From NCBI GenBank assembly GCA_905234455.1, contig CAJOIH010000007.1:1-64000 (forward strand): 64,000 nucleotides of DNA, written 5' to 3'. This document shows positions 63,649 through 64,000 of this stretch, in pieces. Source of the DNA: an uncultured Bacteroidales bacterium (GTDB lineage: Bacteria; Bacteroidota; Bacteroidia; Bacteroidales; F082). Made by a program: the position numbers and the translations under genes. Within the stretch, counting starts at the first letter, position 1; each line of letters begins with the position of its first letter. The notes beneath the pieces were generated by a model. That model worked only from the letters and a program-made list of their open reading frames with translations, ran no database searches and was not told the origin of the DNA.

Positions 63649-64000
63649 ATGATCAAGAAAATCTATAAATTCGGCGGCGCGTCGGTGAAGGATGCCGATG
63701 CCGTCAGGAATCTCAAGAATATTGTGGCGCAGCATAAGGATGAGGACATCTTTCTCGTGGTGTCAGCCATGGGCAAGACCACCAATATGTTAGAAAAGGC
63801 ACTTAAGGATTTCCGAGAGCATAACGGTGAACTTAACATGGATGCTCTTCACGAGGTCATCGCCTATCACGACGGCATCATCGATGGTTTGTTCGGTGAT
63901 AAAGTCAATCCCGATTTTACTGAAAACATAGCGAGGCTTTTCATCGAGCTATGGGAGAAGCTCCAAAAGACTGACCAACCTTACGATTACCAATATGACC
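63649..64000 (+). CDS. Aspartokinase (3' partial)
   Basis: The open frame begins MIKKIYKFGGASVKDADAVR and runs off the window after 117 codons. KFGGASVKDADAVRNL is the nucleotide-binding start of the aspartokinase family, and FLVVSAMGKTTNML is the next conserved block. The enzyme phosphorylates aspartate at the entry to lysine, threonine and methionine synthesis. Whether it is monofunctional or fused to homoserine dehydrogenase cannot be seen. A -7 box lies 24 bases upstream, and it is divergent from the bat operon. Confidence 0.9.
   Translation, partial: MIKKIYKFGGASVKDADAVRNLKNIVAQHKDEDIFLVVSAMGKTTNMLEKALKDFREHNGELNMDALHEVIAYHDGIIDGLFGDKVNPDFTENIARLFIELWEKLQKTDQPYDYQYD

Overview
The window looks like chromosomal, mostly core DNA from a member of the Bacteroidota, most likely order Bacteroidales. 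The support is: promoters of the TAnnTTTG type; start codons without clear Shine-Dalgarno sites; four exported proteins with C-terminal type IX secretion (T9SS) sorting domains; a streptopain-like C10 protease; a long SecA with a C-terminal zinc motif; a full moxR-DUF58-batABCDE aerotolerance operon; and a zapA - structured RNA - rny cluster. Genus cannot be read from the sequence. No tRNA, rRNA, CRISPR array, transposase or intact prophage was seen. Genes are tightly packed, many overlap by 1-4 bases, and no gene-free stretch exceeds 300 bases.

Layout. 0-1 kb: the end of a choline-kinase-like gene and a SufT-like iron-sulfur assembly factor. 1.0-1.5 kb: an AT-rich orphan gene resembling phage-associated barnase/colicin-type nucleases. 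1.6-6.4 kb: sufBCDSE on the minus strand. 6.4-11.7 kb: a membrane-anchored PHP-like protein, peptidase T and two GT-C-like membrane glycosyltransferases. 11.7-17.7 kb: secA and a Gtr-like glycosylation set. 17.7-24.5 kb: a thioredoxin-fold protein lacking CxxC, coaD, a Nudix hydrolase, pyrE, birA, a T9SS cargo, folE and a 5'-nucleotidase lipoprotein. 24.6-28.4 kb: zapB-like, zapA, a 6S-like RNA, rny and a DUF2851 gene. 28.4-37 kb: an oligopeptide transporter, the C10 protease, pyrH, a third GT-C protein and frr. 37-44 kb: ddl, a PASTA protein, a T9SS cargo, rluD, hldD, a MerR regulator and an M23 peptidase. 44-51 kb: alaS, an RdgB-patatin/outer-membrane-barrel fusion ORF, ung, a tiny lipoprotein and a barrel-like protein. 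51-54 kb: a large T9SS propeller protein. 54-63.5 kb: the Bat operon. 63.6 kb to the end: the start of an aspartokinase.

Several neighbours fit together. sufBCDSE plus the SufT-like protein make and insert Fe-S clusters. The C10 protease, the OPT transporter and peptidase T form a plausible protein-to-peptide-to-amino-acid route. The GT-C proteins, the Gtr-like set, hldD, ddl, the PASTA protein and the M23 peptidase serve the envelope. MoxR, DUF58 and BatA-E form a chaperone / von Willebrand factor A membrane assembly.

The window is mainly housekeeping and I see no complete new defence or toxin system. The most unusual signals are: (1) dispersed short repeats that have entered essential genes in frame (sufS and a bat-operon gene) and sit at gene ends supplying stop codons; (2) the continuous RdgB-patatin-barrel reading frame; (3) a BatC carrying four inserted beta-type repeats and a Gln/Asp tail; (4) the orphan nuclease-like gene behind a hairpin; (5) a SufD lacking its N-terminal domain.
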